A stretch of DNA of 31,293 nucleotides from Terrimesophilobacter sp044508495 (GCA_044508495.1 JBIQHP010000011.1:1-31293), one strand, 5' to 3'; counted from the first letter of the stretch, positions 16,919-25,420 are shown. Made by a program: numbers and translations. Notes: generated by a model from the sequence alone, not told the origin.

Positions 16919-18466
16919 CTACTTGAACTCCGCGTCCGCGAAGTTGTACTTGCTGTCCGGTCGAGCAGTCCAGATCACGTCATCCGAGACCCCGGAGTTC
17001 TCCTCGACCTGATACAGGGGAGCCCACAGCACCTGGTCGTCGATGACGTACTTCTGAGCCTCCTTGAAGATCGCCGTGCGCTCGGCCTGGTCCGTCGTGC
17101 TGATGCTCCGGAGTCCGAACTCGTCGAGCTCTGGAGTCGTCCCGAACGCCGCCCAGGCGGAGTCATGGGCGAAGTAGGCCTTGAAGATGAACGACGAGTC
17201 GGGGTACACCGGCGTGAAGGTGAGCATGAACATGCCGCTCGCCTCCGGAAGGCGCCAGGTCTGCGTGATGGTCGGAGGGCCCCCGATCATGTTGACCTTG
17301 ACTCCGACGGCCTCGAGCTGCGCTTGAACCGCCTCGGCCACCTTGGAGTCCAGAAGCGACGAACCGATGGTGTAGTTCAGGCTGATCTCCACGCCGTTCT
17401 CATAACCGGCCTCCTTCAGCAGCTTCTTCGCCTCCTCCGGGTCATAGCGGTTGCCCTGGAAGCTCTCGTCGTAGCCCGGCTCTCCCAGCACGAACGTCCC
17501 GTACATCGGGAAGGCATGCCCTTCGAAGAGGTTGTCGGTGATGCTCTGACGGTCAAGGGCGAGGCTCACGGCCTTGCGGACGCGAACATCGCTGAGCGGT
17601 CCGTTCTCGGTCTTGAGGGCGAAGAACACCCGGTAGTAAGGGCGCGCGGACTCGACGTGGACGTTCGGAAGGGACTCGGTCCTCTCGAGCATCGTCGGCG
17701 GCAGATCCATGACGATGTCCGCAGAGCCGGTCTCGATCTCCGCGACCCGAGTCGAGTCTTCGGTGACGGACCTGATCAGGATGTGCTTGATCTTCGGCTG
17801 CTCTCCCCAGTAGTTGGGGTTCGCCTCCAGCTCGATCGAGACTCCCTGCTTCCACTCCTTCAGCACGTAGGGCCCGGTGCCGATGGGGGCGGCTCCGAAT
17901 CCTTCGGGACCGACCTCCGCGAGGTACGCCGGTGCGAAGACGTGGAAGTAGGACATCTGCGCCAGCAGCGGTCCGTAGTCCGGAGTCGAGGTGATGAGGT
18001 GGAAGGTCAGATCGTCGATCACCTCGATCTCGATGTTCTGGTGGACGATGAAGTGACCACCGCTCTTCCCCTCTCGCCACGAGGCGAGCGAGTCGGCGAA
18101 GGCCTGAGCCGTGAGCTTCTCGCCGTTGCTGAACTCCACGTTCGGACGAACCTTGAACTCCCAGGTCGTCGGGTCGAGCTGAGTCCACGACTCCGTGAGC
18201 GAGGGAACGAGCTCGAGCCCCTTCCCGCTCGCGTCGAGGACGTACTTCGTGGCGGTCTCGATGATCGACTCGGCGACCCGCACCGAGCTTCGGTTCGACT
18301 CGATGTTCGGGTTCAAGCTCGTGATCGGCGAGACCTGCACGACGTTCAGGGTGCGATCCGAGTTGTCCGTGCTCGCCGGCTCGCTCACGCATCCGGAAAG
18401 ACCGAGGGTTACTGCGGAAACTGCGAGAAGAGCAATCGCAGTTCGGTGCCATCTCTTAACATTCAC
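16919..18466 (-). CDS. Extracellular solute-binding lipoprotein, family 5 (DppA/OppA type)
   Basis: 515 residues. GTG 18466 is 7 bases after AAAGGAG, a clearly better start than the upstream frame extension. The signal peptide has basic residues K4, R5, R8, a hydrophobic core and the lipobox LSGC with Cys26 as lipid-anchored residue. The mature protein shows family 5 features: TLNVVQVSPITSLNPN at the start, PTTWEFKVRPNVEFSNGEKLTAQAFADSL, GTGPYVLKEWKQGVSIELEANPNYWG, and VRKAVSLALDRQSI. It captures peptides or other ligands outside the membrane for the Dpp/Opp permease. First gene of the long leftward operon, divergent from the IclR gene. The ligand may be non-peptide, as many family 5 proteins bind opines, sugars or metals. 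Confidence 0.94.
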   Translation of the reverse strand: MNVKRWHRTAIALLAVSAVTLGLSGCVSEPASTDNSDRTLNVVQVSPITSLNPNIESNRSSVRVAESIIETATKYVLDASGKGLELVPSLTESWTQLDPTTWEFKVRPNVEFSNGEKLTAQAFADSLASWREGKSGGHFIVHQNIEIEVIDDLTFHLITSTPDYGPLLAQMSYFHVFAPAYLAEVGPEGFGAAPIGTGPYVLKEWKQGVSIELEANPNYWGEQPKIKHILIRSVTEDSTRVAEIETGSADIVMDLPPTMLERTESLPNVHVESARPYYRVFFALKTENGPLSDVRVRKAVSLALDRQSITDNLFEGHAFPMYGTFVLGEPGYDESFQGNRYDPEEAKKLLKEAGYENGVEISLNYTIGSSLLDSKVAEAVQAQLEAVGVKVNMIGGPPTITQTWRLPEASGMFMLTFTPVYPDSSFIFKAYFAHDSAWAAFGTTPELDEFGLRSISTTDQAERTAIFKEAQKYVIDDQVLWAPLYQVEENSGVSDDVIWTARPDSKYNFADAEFK

Positions 18467-18473
18467 GTCGATG

Positions 18474-18555
18474 CTCCTTTGAATTCGACAGAACACTTGG
18501 CGGAAAGAATTATCCGCTAGATGAGAACTTAGCTTCTCGTAGGTCCATCCGTCAA
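18474..18555 (-). promoter_or_regulatory. Promoter and ribosome-binding site of the long leftward operon
   Basis: On the minus strand a -35 TTGACG (18550-18555), an 18-base spacer and a -10-like TAAGTT (18526-18531) precede a short leader with AAAGGAG (18474-18480) 7 bases before the GTG. The -10 lies inside a small dyad GAGAA-N6-TTCTC (18523-18538), and the -35 lies inside a perfect inverted repeat (18546-18573). Repression by a protein bound there is therefore plausible. Confidence 0.55.
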
Positions 18556-18573
18556 CACAAGTTCTGACGGATG
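18546..18573. promoter_or_regulatory. Perfect 9-bp inverted repeat, candidate operator
   Basis: CATCCGTCA (18546-18554) and TGACGGATG (18565-18573) are exact reverse complements separated by 10 bases. Arm centres are 19 bp apart, close to two helical turns. The repeat covers the putative -35 of the leftward operon and lies about 210 bases before the IclR start. A stem-loop in RNA is an alternative, but it would sit upstream of the predicted leftward transcript start. Confidence 0.6.
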
Positions 18574-18697
18574 AAAAGAGGGAGATCGAGGCCTGAACTC
18601 CAGTCCTGTCTCTGTATTCGGCAGATACTCAGTGATAGAGCGCGCGTCCCGCGGCGGCCTCAGACCCTCTGGACTTTGGAATAAAAATTACATAGAG

Positions 18698-18713
18698 TTT
18701 CCGATATATGAAA
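18698..18713. promoter_or_regulatory. Imperfect palindrome upstream of IclR gene, candidate IclR autoregulatory site
   Basis: TTTCCGATATATGAAA matches its own reverse complement at 12 of 16 positions (TTTC, central ATAT, GAAA). It lies in an AT-rich patch (18681-18715) that stands out from the GC-rich surroundings, about 70 bases before the IclR ATG. IclR-family sites are often palindromes of this length. The rest of the 315-base intergenic region (18467-18781) holds the leftward promoter and a possible TAGGCT -10 at 18753. Confidence 0.4.
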
Positions 18714-18781
18714 TTCCTCCACCGAGGTGCTCGCCCTACTCGACGATCGCAGTAGGCTCACCAAAGGAAGGGCTAAAGCTC

Positions 18782-19594
18782 ATGACCCAATCACCTTCGA
18801 CACCCCCTGCCGGCAACGTAGTCGGGCGCAAACCGGGCGGTGTCCACTCCCTCGAGCGCGGCTTCCTCATCCTCGAGTCGATGGCCGACGCGGGAGGGTC
18901 CGCGACGCTCACGAGCCTCGCTCAGGATGTCGGCCTTCCCACGCCGACCATCCACCGGATCGTGAGAACCCTCGTCAACCTGGGATACATACGGCAGGAG
19001 CAGTCGCGCCAGTACACCCTGGGGCCCCGTCTCGTCAGGCTCGGCGAGGCCTCGGCCTCCAAGCTCGGTACCTGGGCGCTTCCCTACCTCTCCGACCTCG
19101 CGAACGATCTGGGAGAGTCGAGCAATCTCGCGATGCTCGATGGGAACGAGATCGTCTATCTCGCCCAGAAGCAGGGTCGTCACTCCATGCGCATGTTCAC
19201 CGAGGTGGGACGGCGGGTCAGCCCGCACTGCACGGCGGTGGGCAAGGCGCTGCTCGCGCGCAAGAGCCACTCCGAAGTCGAGGCACTCCTCGGCCGAATC
19301 GGCATGACTCGATACACCCCCAACACCATCACGGATCCGGCGCGCTTTCTCGAAGCGCTCATCCAGATCCGCAACTTCGGCTATGCCCTCGACGAGGGCG
19401 AGCAGGAGATCGGGGTGCGGTGCGTCGCCGTCGCCGTCCCCAGCGAGCTGTCGCCGCTGGCGATCTCGGTCTCGGGCCCAGCCGCCCGCATGACCGACGC
19501 GCTCGTGCAGCGCGCCGTACCGCTCCTCCAGGAGACGGCCCGGCGGCTCTCCATCGACCTCCTGGCGAACGACACCGCGGACAGCAGCTCCTAG
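18782..19594 (+). CDS. IclR-family transcriptional regulator
   Basis: 270 residues. ATG 18782 follows AAAGGAAGGG about 9 bases upstream; the frame is open further upstream but without a good start. The N-terminal winged helix-turn-helix (about 22-85) reads VHSLERGFLILESMA...TLTSLAQDVGLPTPTIHRIVRTLVNLGYI. The C-terminal effector domain has VGRRVSPHCTAVGKALLA, ALDEGEQEIGVRCVAVAVP and ISVSGPAARMT, all family hallmarks. IclR proteins sense small acids such as glyoxylate, pyruvate or aromatic acids. It is divergent from the transporter/aldolase operon and is its likely regulator; the palindromes at 18546-18573 and 18698-18713 are candidate sites. A short convergent space (23 bases, with palindrome CCGATATCGG at 19604-19613) separates it from the S9 peptidase gene. 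Confidence 0.94.
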   Translation: MTQSPSTPPAGNVVGRKPGGVHSLERGFLILESMADAGGSATLTSLAQDVGLPTPTIHRIVRTLVNLGYIRQEQSRQYTLGPRLVRLGEASASKLGTWALPYLSDLANDLGESSNLAMLDGNEIVYLAQKQGRHSMRMFTEVGRRVSPHCTAVGKALLARKSHSEVEALLGRIGMTRYTPNTITDPARFLEALIQIRNFGYALDEGEQEIGVRCVAVAVPSELSPLAISVSGPAARMTDALVQRAVPLLQETARRLSIDLLANDTADSSS

Positions 19595-19617
19595 GGAGGG
19601 ACCGATATCGGCTCGGC

Positions 19618-21639
19618 TCAGAGCTTCCTCGAGAACCAGTCGATGATCAGCTCGGCCCGCTGGATCCGGTGCGCCGGCGATCCCGTCCTGCTGAGATCGT
19701 GCCCCTCTCCCGGGAACCGCCAGTACTCGACCTCCTTGCCGAGGCGCCGGAGCGCGACCCAGAGGGCATCCGCCTGTTCGATGTTGCAGCGCAGGTCGTT
19801 CTCGGAGTGGAGGATGAGGACGGGCGTCTCGATGTCGCGCACATAGGTGATCGGGGACATCCGCACCAGCTCCTCGGGATGGATGAGCGGATCGACCCCG
19901 GTCTCCTTGAGGATGACGCCGGCCATGTCCGACGACCACTCGGCCGAGAGCTGGTTGTTGACAGCCCGCTCCGAGCAGGCGGCGGCGAATCGGTTCGTGT
20001 GGGTGATCGTCCACGACGTCGCCCACCCGCCGTAGGAGCCGCCCATGACCCCGAGCCTTGCCGGATCCACGAAGTCGTAGCGCTCGATCGCCGCATCGAC
20101 CACTGCCATCATGTCGCTGAAGTCGAGCCCGCCCCAGCCCGTGCCCGGGTCCTCCGACGACACGGGCGAGAGGACCTTCCGCGCGAAGGTCTCGGCGTAT
20201 CCGGTCGAGCCGTGCGGATTGCTGAACAGCACGGCGAATCCGGCCGAGGCGTAGAGCTGGAACTCGTCGAACCAGCACTCACCGTATTGAGTCCAGGGCC
20301 CCCCATGGATATTGAAGAGACAGGGATACTTCTTGCCGGGCTCGAAGCCCGCGGGTCGCATGATCCAGGCGTCGACCGTCTCGCCGTCCGCCGAGACGAC
20401 GGCGAACCGCTCCGCCGGGATCGGCGGAAAGCTCCTGACGAACTCCTCCTGGTGGCCGCTGAGCCTGTGCTCCTCCCCGTCGACGCGGACGAACAGTTCG
20501 CTCGGAGTCGTGATCCCCGTCGCCGTGAACGCGATCACGTCGCCGTGCACGTCGAAGCCGGAGACCTGACGCTGCTCGCTGTCGACGATGGAGACGGTCG
20601 AGTCGAGGCCGACGGCGACGAGCGATCCGCGCCCCTCGTCCTCGATGCCGACATAGATGACGTCCCCGGCCCAGATCGGCCTCTGGCCGACACCCCAGAT
20701 CGTGCAGTGGCGATCGAGGCCTGCCGTGAGCACCGTCCGCTCGCCGCTCTCCAGGTCGACGACGGCGAGCCTGGCGTGACGATGACCCACGCGGCCTCCG
20801 TTCGGGCCTCGCCGCTGCAGGAAGGCGATGCGGGTCCCCTCGGGATCGAAGGAGGGGAAGAAGAACACGGCGTCGGTCTGCGTCACCCTGTGCCAGGGCT
20901 TCTGCGGGTCGTCGACGTCGAGGATCCAGACGTCGTTCTCCATGCCGAGATCGGCATCGGCCTGAAGGGCGGCGACACAGGCGATGCGGCTGCCGTCGGG
21001 AGACCAGGTGGGAGAGTGCACGTCGACACGCTCGTGCGTGACCTGGCGAGCTCTCGTGTATCCGTTCGCCTCGATCACGAACACCTGGCGTGGGCGATCG
21101 ATGGTCCATCCGATCCCGTCGCTTCTCGAGAACAGACGGTCGATCCGCCGTGGTGGCCGAGCCGCGTCGTCGACGGCGTCGTAGCCGCTTCCGCGCACCC
21201 GGGACACGAAGATCAGCCGGCGCCCTTCGGGCGACCAGGAGACGCTCTCGAAGGGCTCGTTGCGACGATCCAGCGTGACGATCTCACCCGGTCCGTCGAC
21301 GGGGATGAGATGGAGGGTGTGGCGAGCGTTCTGATCCTCGCCCCGATTGCTGGCGAAGGCCAGCGTCGTCCCGTCAGGGGACCACGACGGGCCGCGGTCG
21401 AGATAGCGGCCCGAGGTGAGCTGGCGGGGTGGGGCGGAGCGGTCCACCGGCGCCAGCCAGATCGCGCTCCGGTAGATGTTCGCCTCCGAGTCGACCTGGG
21501 TGACGACATAGGCGATCCGCCGGCCGTCCGGCGACAGCACCGGCGATTCGACAGTCCTGATCCTGCCGATGTCGGCGGGCCTCAAAGGGGAGCCGGCCCG
21601 ATCCTGGCGGCTTTCCATCGTGGCGATGTTCTCGGACAT
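19618..21639 (-). CDS. S9-family serine peptidase (acylaminoacyl/dipeptidyl peptidase type)
   Basis: 673 residues. The N-terminal part (about 20-400) is a beta-propeller with repeated S-P-D-G or S-P-E-G motifs (LSPDGRRIAYV, WSPDGTTLAFAS, WSPEGRRLIFVS, WSPDGSRIACVA). The C-terminal alpha/beta hydrolase domain carries the triad S535 in GGSYGGW, D615 in HSENDLRC and H647 in EGHDLSR, plus the oxyanion-forming NIHGGPWTQYG. The propeller restricts access to short peptides, so it would cleave oligopeptides or acylated N-termini in the cytoplasm; no signal peptide is visible. ATG 21639 follows GAAGGAAAGG and lies 4 bases after the DUF885 stop, so the two peptidases are one operon read away from malate synthase. 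Confidence 0.93.
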   Translation of the reverse strand: MSENIATMESRQDRAGSPLRPADIGRIRTVESPVLSPDGRRIAYVVTQVDSEANIYRSAIWLAPVDRSAPPRQLTSGRYLDRGPSWSPDGTTLAFASNRGEDQNARHTLHLIPVDGPGEIVTLDRRNEPFESVSWSPEGRRLIFVSRVRGSGYDAVDDAARPPRRIDRLFSRSDGIGWTIDRPRQVFVIEANGYTRARQVTHERVDVHSPTWSPDGSRIACVAALQADADLGMENDVWILDVDDPQKPWHRVTQTDAVFFFPSFDPEGTRIAFLQRRGPNGGRVGHRHARLAVVDLESGERTVLTAGLDRHCTIWGVGQRPIWAGDVIYVGIEDEGRGSLVAVGLDSTVSIVDSEQRQVSGFDVHGDVIAFTATGITTPSELFVRVDGEEHRLSGHQEEFVRSFPPIPAERFAVVSADGETVDAWIMRPAGFEPGKKYPCLFNIHGGPWTQYGECWFDEFQLYASAGFAVLFSNPHGSTGYAETFARKVLSPVSSEDPGTGWGGLDFSDMMAVVDAAIERYDFVDPARLGVMGGSYGGWATSWTITHTNRFAAACSERAVNNQLSAEWSSDMAGVILKETGVDPLIHPEELVRMSPITYVRDIETPVLILHSENDLRCNIEQADALWVALRRLGKEVEYWRFPGEGHDLSRTGSPAHRIQRAELIIDWFSRKL

Positions 21640-21643
21640 TGAT

Positions 21644-23236
21644 TCACCTTTCCTTCTCGACAAGCCATTCGTCGATGACCTCGCTGAGCGCGTGGAGAGG
21701 CAATGCGCCGTTCTCCAGCAAGCGCAGATGGAACTCTCCCGCCCGGAAGCCGGCCCCCAGGGTCTTCTCGGCCCGGGCTCGCAACCGGGAGAAGTGGAGT
21801 CCGCCGACCATGTAGGCCAGTGCCTGGCCCGCATTGCCGATGTACCGGTCGACCTCTCCGACGACATTGCGCTCGCTCGTGACGGTGTTGTCNNNNNNNN
21901 NNNNNNNNNNNNNNNNNNNNNNNNNNNNNNNNNNNNNNNNNNNNNNNNNNNNNNNNNNNNNNNNNNNNNNNNNNNNNNNNNNNNNNNNNNNNGGCACCGA
22001 CTCGTGAGCGCACATGGCGGGGAGCTCGAACCGGGCGTGAGTCCACGGCTCGTGAGTGTTGATCCAGAAGACTCCCGGCTGGTCCGTGACAGGATCGCCC
22101 GGCCGGTAGTAGGCGAAGGCGGCATGACGGGCCTCCAGCGGAGGCTGGGCCCGGACTTCGCATCGAGTCCTCGGCATCCGGTCTATCCATTCGGGCAGCA
22201 CGGCCTGGGCGGCCTCGAAGCTGCGCTGGGCGGCATCGACGATCTCCTCGCTCGTGGAGAAGTAGAGAGCGGGATCGTTGCGAAGCCTGTTCCGAACCTC
22301 CGCAAGATCGCTCGTCCCGAACGCCCTCGCCCCGAGCCCTCGCGCCTCCTCTCTCAGGGTCTCGACGACCTCGAGTCCGAGCGCGTGGATCTCCTCCGCC
22401 GTCATGTCGGTGGTCGTGTGCTCGGCGATGGCCGCGGCGTAGCTCTCCTCGCCACCGGGTATCCAGCAGAGTCCGGCCCGGTCGTCCGGACGGGAGGCCG
22501 GGAGGATTCTCGACCGGAGCTCTTCGCCATGGCGTGCGAGCGCGGGCCTGATCTCCTCGGTCACCTGGGCGACCAGCCTCTCGTGCCAGAGGGGGTTCGA
22601 GTAGGAGTCGCCGGGGTTCGAGATCTTCGCCAGCTCGCGCTCGGGGGCGTCCGATCCGAGATAGATGTCGATCTGCTCCAGTGAGCCCTCGACGAGCCGG
22701 CGCACGGGCGACCTTCCCGCGGAGATCCCCCGGCGGAGCCACTCCGTCGCGTCGTCGAGCATCCGGCCGAGCCCTGCGCACCTCGTGAGGTAGGCCTCGG
22801 CATCCGCGTGATCCACGATGGGCGTCTTGGGGATGAGCGTCATGATCGCGGTCACCGGATGCCGCGAGGAGCTCGGAGACACCGAGTACTCGGGTCGCCT
22901 CGCGTCGATCGTCGCGATCGCGTTCGACGCCTGCGCGAGCATCATCGATCGCGTGATGCGGTCCTGAAGACCGAGTTCCCGATCGCGGATCGCATCCAGT
23001 CGATCGAGGACGGCGACGAGCCGAGCCCGCCGAGCCTCGATCCCCGAGTCGCTGAGATCGGGGACGAGAGAGCCGGCCTCCCGAATGCCGACGAAGGTCG
23101 CGAGAAACGGGTCGAGCTCCATCGCCAGCTGGAACAGATCCTCGGATACGGCGAAGCTCTCCCCATCGCCGTCGATCGACTCCGCCTCGTCGGGCCCCCC
23201 GGCCTCGTATCGCCCCGATGGCGGACGGATGTCCAT
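21644..23236 (-). CDS. DUF885-family metallopeptidase-like protein, part lost in gap
   Basis: About 496 residues visible. The N-terminal part has the family features of a mostly helical protein, including MTLIPKTPIVDHADAEAYL and GVFWINTHEPWTHARFELPAMCAHES. The last visible residues before the gap are H-E-S-V plus two bases of a Pro codon, exactly the start of the H-E-x-x-P-G-H-H zinc motif expected at this place. After the gap EVDRYIGNAGQALAYMVGGLHFSRLRARAEKTLG matches the family C-terminus. Comparison with the usual length suggests about 85-90 residues (about 260 bases) are hidden. DUF885 proteins are thought to be peptidases, but few have been tested. ATG 23236 follows GGAAGGGTGA. Confidence 0.85.
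   Translation of the reverse strand: MDIRPPSGRYEAGGPDEAESIDGDGESFAVSEDLFQLAMELDPFLATFVGIREAGSLVPDLSDSGIEARRARLVAVLDRLDAIRDRELGLQDRITRSMMLAQASNAIATIDARRPEYSVSPSSSRHPVTAIMTLIPKTPIVDHADAEAYLTRCAGLGRMLDDATEWLRRGISAGRSPVRRLVEGSLEQIDIYLGSDAPERELAKISNPGDSYSNPLWHERLVAQVTEEIRPALARHGEELRSRILPASRPDDRAGLCWIPGGEESYAAAIAEHTTTDMTAEEIHALGLEVVETLREEARGLGARAFGTSDLAEVRNRLRNDPALYFSTSEEIVDAAQRSFEAAQAVLPEWIDRMPRTRCEVRAQPPLEARHAAFAYYRPGDPVTDQPGVFWINTHEPWTHARFELPAMCAHESVXXXXXXXXXXXXXXXXXXXXXXXXXXXXXXXXXXDNTVTSERNVVGEVDRYIGNAGQALAYMVGGLHFSRLRARAEKTLGAGFRAGEFHLRLLENGALPLHALSEVIDEWLVEKER
21893..21992. other. assembly gap (100 N) inside DUF885 gene
   Basis: 100 N that remove most of the expected zinc-binding motif. Family length suggests about 260 bases are really missing. 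Confidence 0.99.
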
Positions 23237-23325
23237 GACTCACCCTTCCGGCGACGTGATGACCGGGTCCCTTCGACATCAGCCTCAGCGGACCCGCCTG
23301 ACCTTCAATGTCTACTACAGCATTC

Positions 23326-23346
23326 TGATTTCGTAAAGTGAAATCA
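23326..23346. promoter_or_regulatory. Perfect inverted repeat TGATTTC-N7-GAAATCA, candidate operator
   Basis: Two exact 7-bp arms (23326-23332, 23340-23346) with a 7-base spacer. On the minus strand the spacer and right arm contain TTTACG, which with TAGACA 17 bases on could be the -35 and -10 of the DUF885/S9 operon. The site lies about 90 bases before the DUF885 start. The bases 23347-23496 between it and the malate synthase promoter show no gene or clear signal. Confidence 0.5.
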
Positions 23347-23496
23347 TAAATTCATTGTTGATCGTGGCGGTGGGACGAGATCCGGGCCGAGTCCTTGGAG
23401 CGATGATGCCTGCCACGCCAGTAAATCTCTATTGCCTGAGGCTCGTGGGGCCGCTCTTCCCCCTCCCTTGCCAGGAGCAGGCCCTTCTGCTTGCTG

Positions 23497-23525
23497 TTGA
23501 CCAATCCACCGCATGCTTCTAAACT
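23497..23525 (+). promoter_or_regulatory. Promoter of the malate synthase operon
   Basis: TTGACC (23497-23502), a 17-base spacer and TAAACT (23520-23525) form a good sigma-70-type promoter. Transcription would start near 23532, giving a leader of about 50 bases before the start codon. Confidence 0.65.
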
Positions 23526-23546
23526 CCGACTGACAGATCAAAAATA

Positions 23547-23557
23547 TCGCATTGCGA
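23547..23557. promoter_or_regulatory. Palindrome TCGC-ATT-GCGA in malate synthase leader
   Basis: An exact 4+4 inverted repeat around three bases, flanked by A-rich runs, 15-25 bases after the predicted transcription start. Its position suits a repressor roadblock, perhaps by the IclR protein; evidence is only positional. Confidence 0.35.
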
Positions 23558-23583
23558 AAATCATTGACGCAAGGATGGAATCG

Positions 23584-25215
23584 ATGACGCTCTCCATAGC
23601 AGGCCGGATCGATGACGACGGTCGAGCCCATCGAGAGGTTCTGACGACGGAGGCCATGGAATTCCTCCAAGAGCTCCATGTGCGATTCGACGGAAGACGA
23701 CGGGAGCTGCTGAGTGCGCGCGCCGCGGGGCACGAGCGGCTCTCGGCGGGGCGGCTGCCAGACTTTCTCGAATCCACCTCCGCAGTGCGCGACGGCGACT
23801 GGAAGGTCGCGCCTCCGGCCCCCGGCCTGCTCGACCGCCGGGTCGAGATCACCGGACCCACCGAGCGCAAGATGGCCATCAATGCGCTGAACGCTGGCGC
23901 ACGGGTGTGGCTGGCCGACCTCGAAGACTCCTCCACCCCGACCTGGGAGAATGTCGTTCGCGGTCAGCTCAATCTCCGGGATGCGATCGACCGCACCATC
24001 GAATACCGCTCGGAGACTGGAAAGCACTATTCCTTGAACGCCGACTCGAGCACGACCATCGTCGTCAGACCCCGGGGATGGCACTTCCCCGAGAAGCATC
24101 TGCTCATCGACTCCCAGCCCATGTCCGGCTCGCTCGTGGACTTCGGCCTCTACTTCTTCCACTGCGCCCACCGACTCATCCGCGCAGGCAAGGGACCATA
24201 CTTCTACCTGCCGAAGCTCGAGAGCCACCTCGAAGCGAGACTGTGGAACGACGTCTTCGTCTATGCGCAGGATGCGCTCGGGATCCCTCAGGGAACGATA
24301 CGCGCCACCGTGCTCATCGAGACCTTCCCCGCCGCGTTCGAGATGGAGGAGATCCTCTACGAGTTGCGAGATCACTCCTCCGGGCTCAACGCCGGTCGCT
24401 GGGACTACATCTTCAGCGCCATCAAGGTGTTCCGCTCATCCGGCCGGGATCGCCTCCTGCCCGACCGGGGCGACGTGACGATGACGGTGCCGTTCATGCG
24501 TGCTTACACCGAGCTCCTCGTCAGCACCTGCCACAAGCGCGGGGCGCACGCGATCGGCGGAATGGCGGCGTCCATTCCCAGCAAGGATCCCGAGGCCGAC
24601 AGGAAGGCATTCGATCGGGTCCGCGAAGACAAGGCCAGGGAGGCTAAAGACGGATTCGACGGCTCGTGGGTCGCCCATCCGGCCATGGTCTCCCTCTGCG
24701 ACGAGGTCTTCAGCGCCAAACTCGGCACGCGGCCCCACCAGCTCGACGAGCTGAGGCAGGACGTGAACGTCTCGGCAGCGCAGCTCCTGGCGATCTCCGA
24801 CACCCCCGGGCGGGTGACGAGCGCGGGACTGCGCAACAACATCAGCGTCGGCATCCAGTATCTGCAAGCCTGGTTGAACGGGAACGGCGCCGTGGCGATC
24901 TTCAACCTCATGGAGGATGCCGCCACGGCCGAGATCTCCCGCTCGCAGGTATGGCAGTGGCTGCACAACGAGGTCGTGCTCGAGACGGATGAGAAGGTGA
25001 GCAAGGAGCTCATCCAGAAGATCGTCGACGAGGAGATCGGCAGGCTCTCGGGGAGCCCCCGCGACTACGCCGGGGCACGGGACCTGTTCCTCGAAGTCGC
25101 CGTGGCGGACGACTTCGCCGAGTTCCTCACGCTGCCCGCCTACGAGAAGCTTCTCGAGAACGAGAGGGCGGGCGACGGCCGCCCGGTCGACGCGCTCGCC
25201 GCCGCCGACAACTGA
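23584..25215 (+). CDS. aceB: Malate synthase (A type)
   Basis: 543 residues from ATG 23584, 9 bases after AAGG; an in-frame ATG at 23575 would add three residues. It condenses glyoxylate with acetyl-CoA to malate. Family landmarks are all present: VEITGPTERKMAINALNAGARVWLADLEDS, SSTTIVVRPRGWHFPEKH, the active-site stretch with E246 in VLIETFPA, the signature ELRDHSSGLNAGRWDYIFSAIK, GAHAIGGMAA, and GSWVAHPAMV. Length fits malate synthase A, not the longer G type. No isocitrate lyase gene is present here, and the neighbours are hydrolases and aldolases. It therefore probably serves a catabolic pathway that releases glyoxylate, not the acetate glyoxylate shunt. First gene of a three-gene operon with the small protein and amidase. 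Confidence 0.96.
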   Translation: MTLSIAGRIDDDGRAHREVLTTEAMEFLQELHVRFDGRRRELLSARAAGHERLSAGRLPDFLESTSAVRDGDWKVAPPAPGLLDRRVEITGPTERKMAINALNAGARVWLADLEDSSTPTWENVVRGQLNLRDAIDRTIEYRSETGKHYSLNADSSTTIVVRPRGWHFPEKHLLIDSQPMSGSLVDFGLYFFHCAHRLIRAGKGPYFYLPKLESHLEARLWNDVFVYAQDALGIPQGTIRATVLIETFPAAFEMEEILYELRDHSSGLNAGRWDYIFSAIKVFRSSGRDRLLPDRGDVTMTVPFMRAYTELLVSTCHKRGAHAIGGMAASIPSKDPEADRKAFDRVREDKAREAKDGFDGSWVAHPAMVSLCDEVFSAKLGTRPHQLDELRQDVNVSAAQLLAISDTPGRVTSAGLRNNISVGIQYLQAWLNGNGAVAIFNLMEDAATAEISRSQVWQWLHNEVVLETDEKVSKELIQKIVDEEIGRLSGSPRDYAGARDLFLEVAVADDFAEFLTLPAYEKLLENERAGDGRPVDALAAADN

Positions 25216-25234
25216 GATAAGAAGGAGCACCTGC

Positions 25235-25420
25235 ATGTCCACCACCAGTTCGAACCCGCCGACCGAAGCCGACCTGCAGGGAGCGGCGAGGACTGTGATC
25301 GCCCACCTCGGCCTGCCCGCCGACGAATCGGAGAAGGACTACCTCACGGAGGACTTCCTCCTGATCGGCGCCCTCACTCCGATGCTCTACTCCGACTCCA
25401 TCGAGGAGCTCCTGCGATGA
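25235..25420 (+). CDS. 61-residue small protein, probable amidase partner (AtzG/GatC-like)
   Basis: ATG 25235 lies 8 bases after a strong AAGGAG, 19 bases after the malate synthase stop, and the stop overlaps the amidase start (ATGA), so it is a real coupled gene. The sequence has no obvious membrane segment or signal; residues 14-30 (LQGAARTVIAHLGLPAD) and 31-61 look helical and acidic. Several amidase-signature enzymes are encoded with a small helical partner: GatC with GatA, and AtzG (DUF4089) with AtzE. The position and size fit such a partner, but I do not see a diagnostic motif, so membership in either family is not claimed. Confidence 0.75.
   Translation: MSTTSSNPPTEADLQGAARTVIAHLGLPADESEKDYLTEDFLLIGALTPMLYSDSIEELLR

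Noticed and set aside
15131..18520. A 1129-residue open frame on the plus strand opposite the transporter and gamma-glutamyltransferase genes
   Set aside because: It mirrors three well-supported minus-strand genes, has low-complexity Arg/Asp/Glu/Gly/His-rich composition and no recognisable domain; high GC leaves such mirror frames open.
18546..18573. Rho-independent terminator or attenuator at the 9-bp inverted repeat
   Set aside because: The repeat lies upstream of the predicted leftward transcript start and far before the rightward gene, with no T-run; an operator is more likely.
18727..21642. A 971-residue plus-strand frame over the IclR and S9 peptidase genes
   Set aside because: It spans a regulator in another frame and the opposite strand of a peptidase with a complete catalytic triad; no domain is seen.
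23575..25215. Malate synthase as part of the acetate glyoxylate shunt
   Set aside because: No isocitrate lyase is adjacent and the gene is coupled to an amidase operon; the shunt cannot be excluded for the genome but is not supported here.
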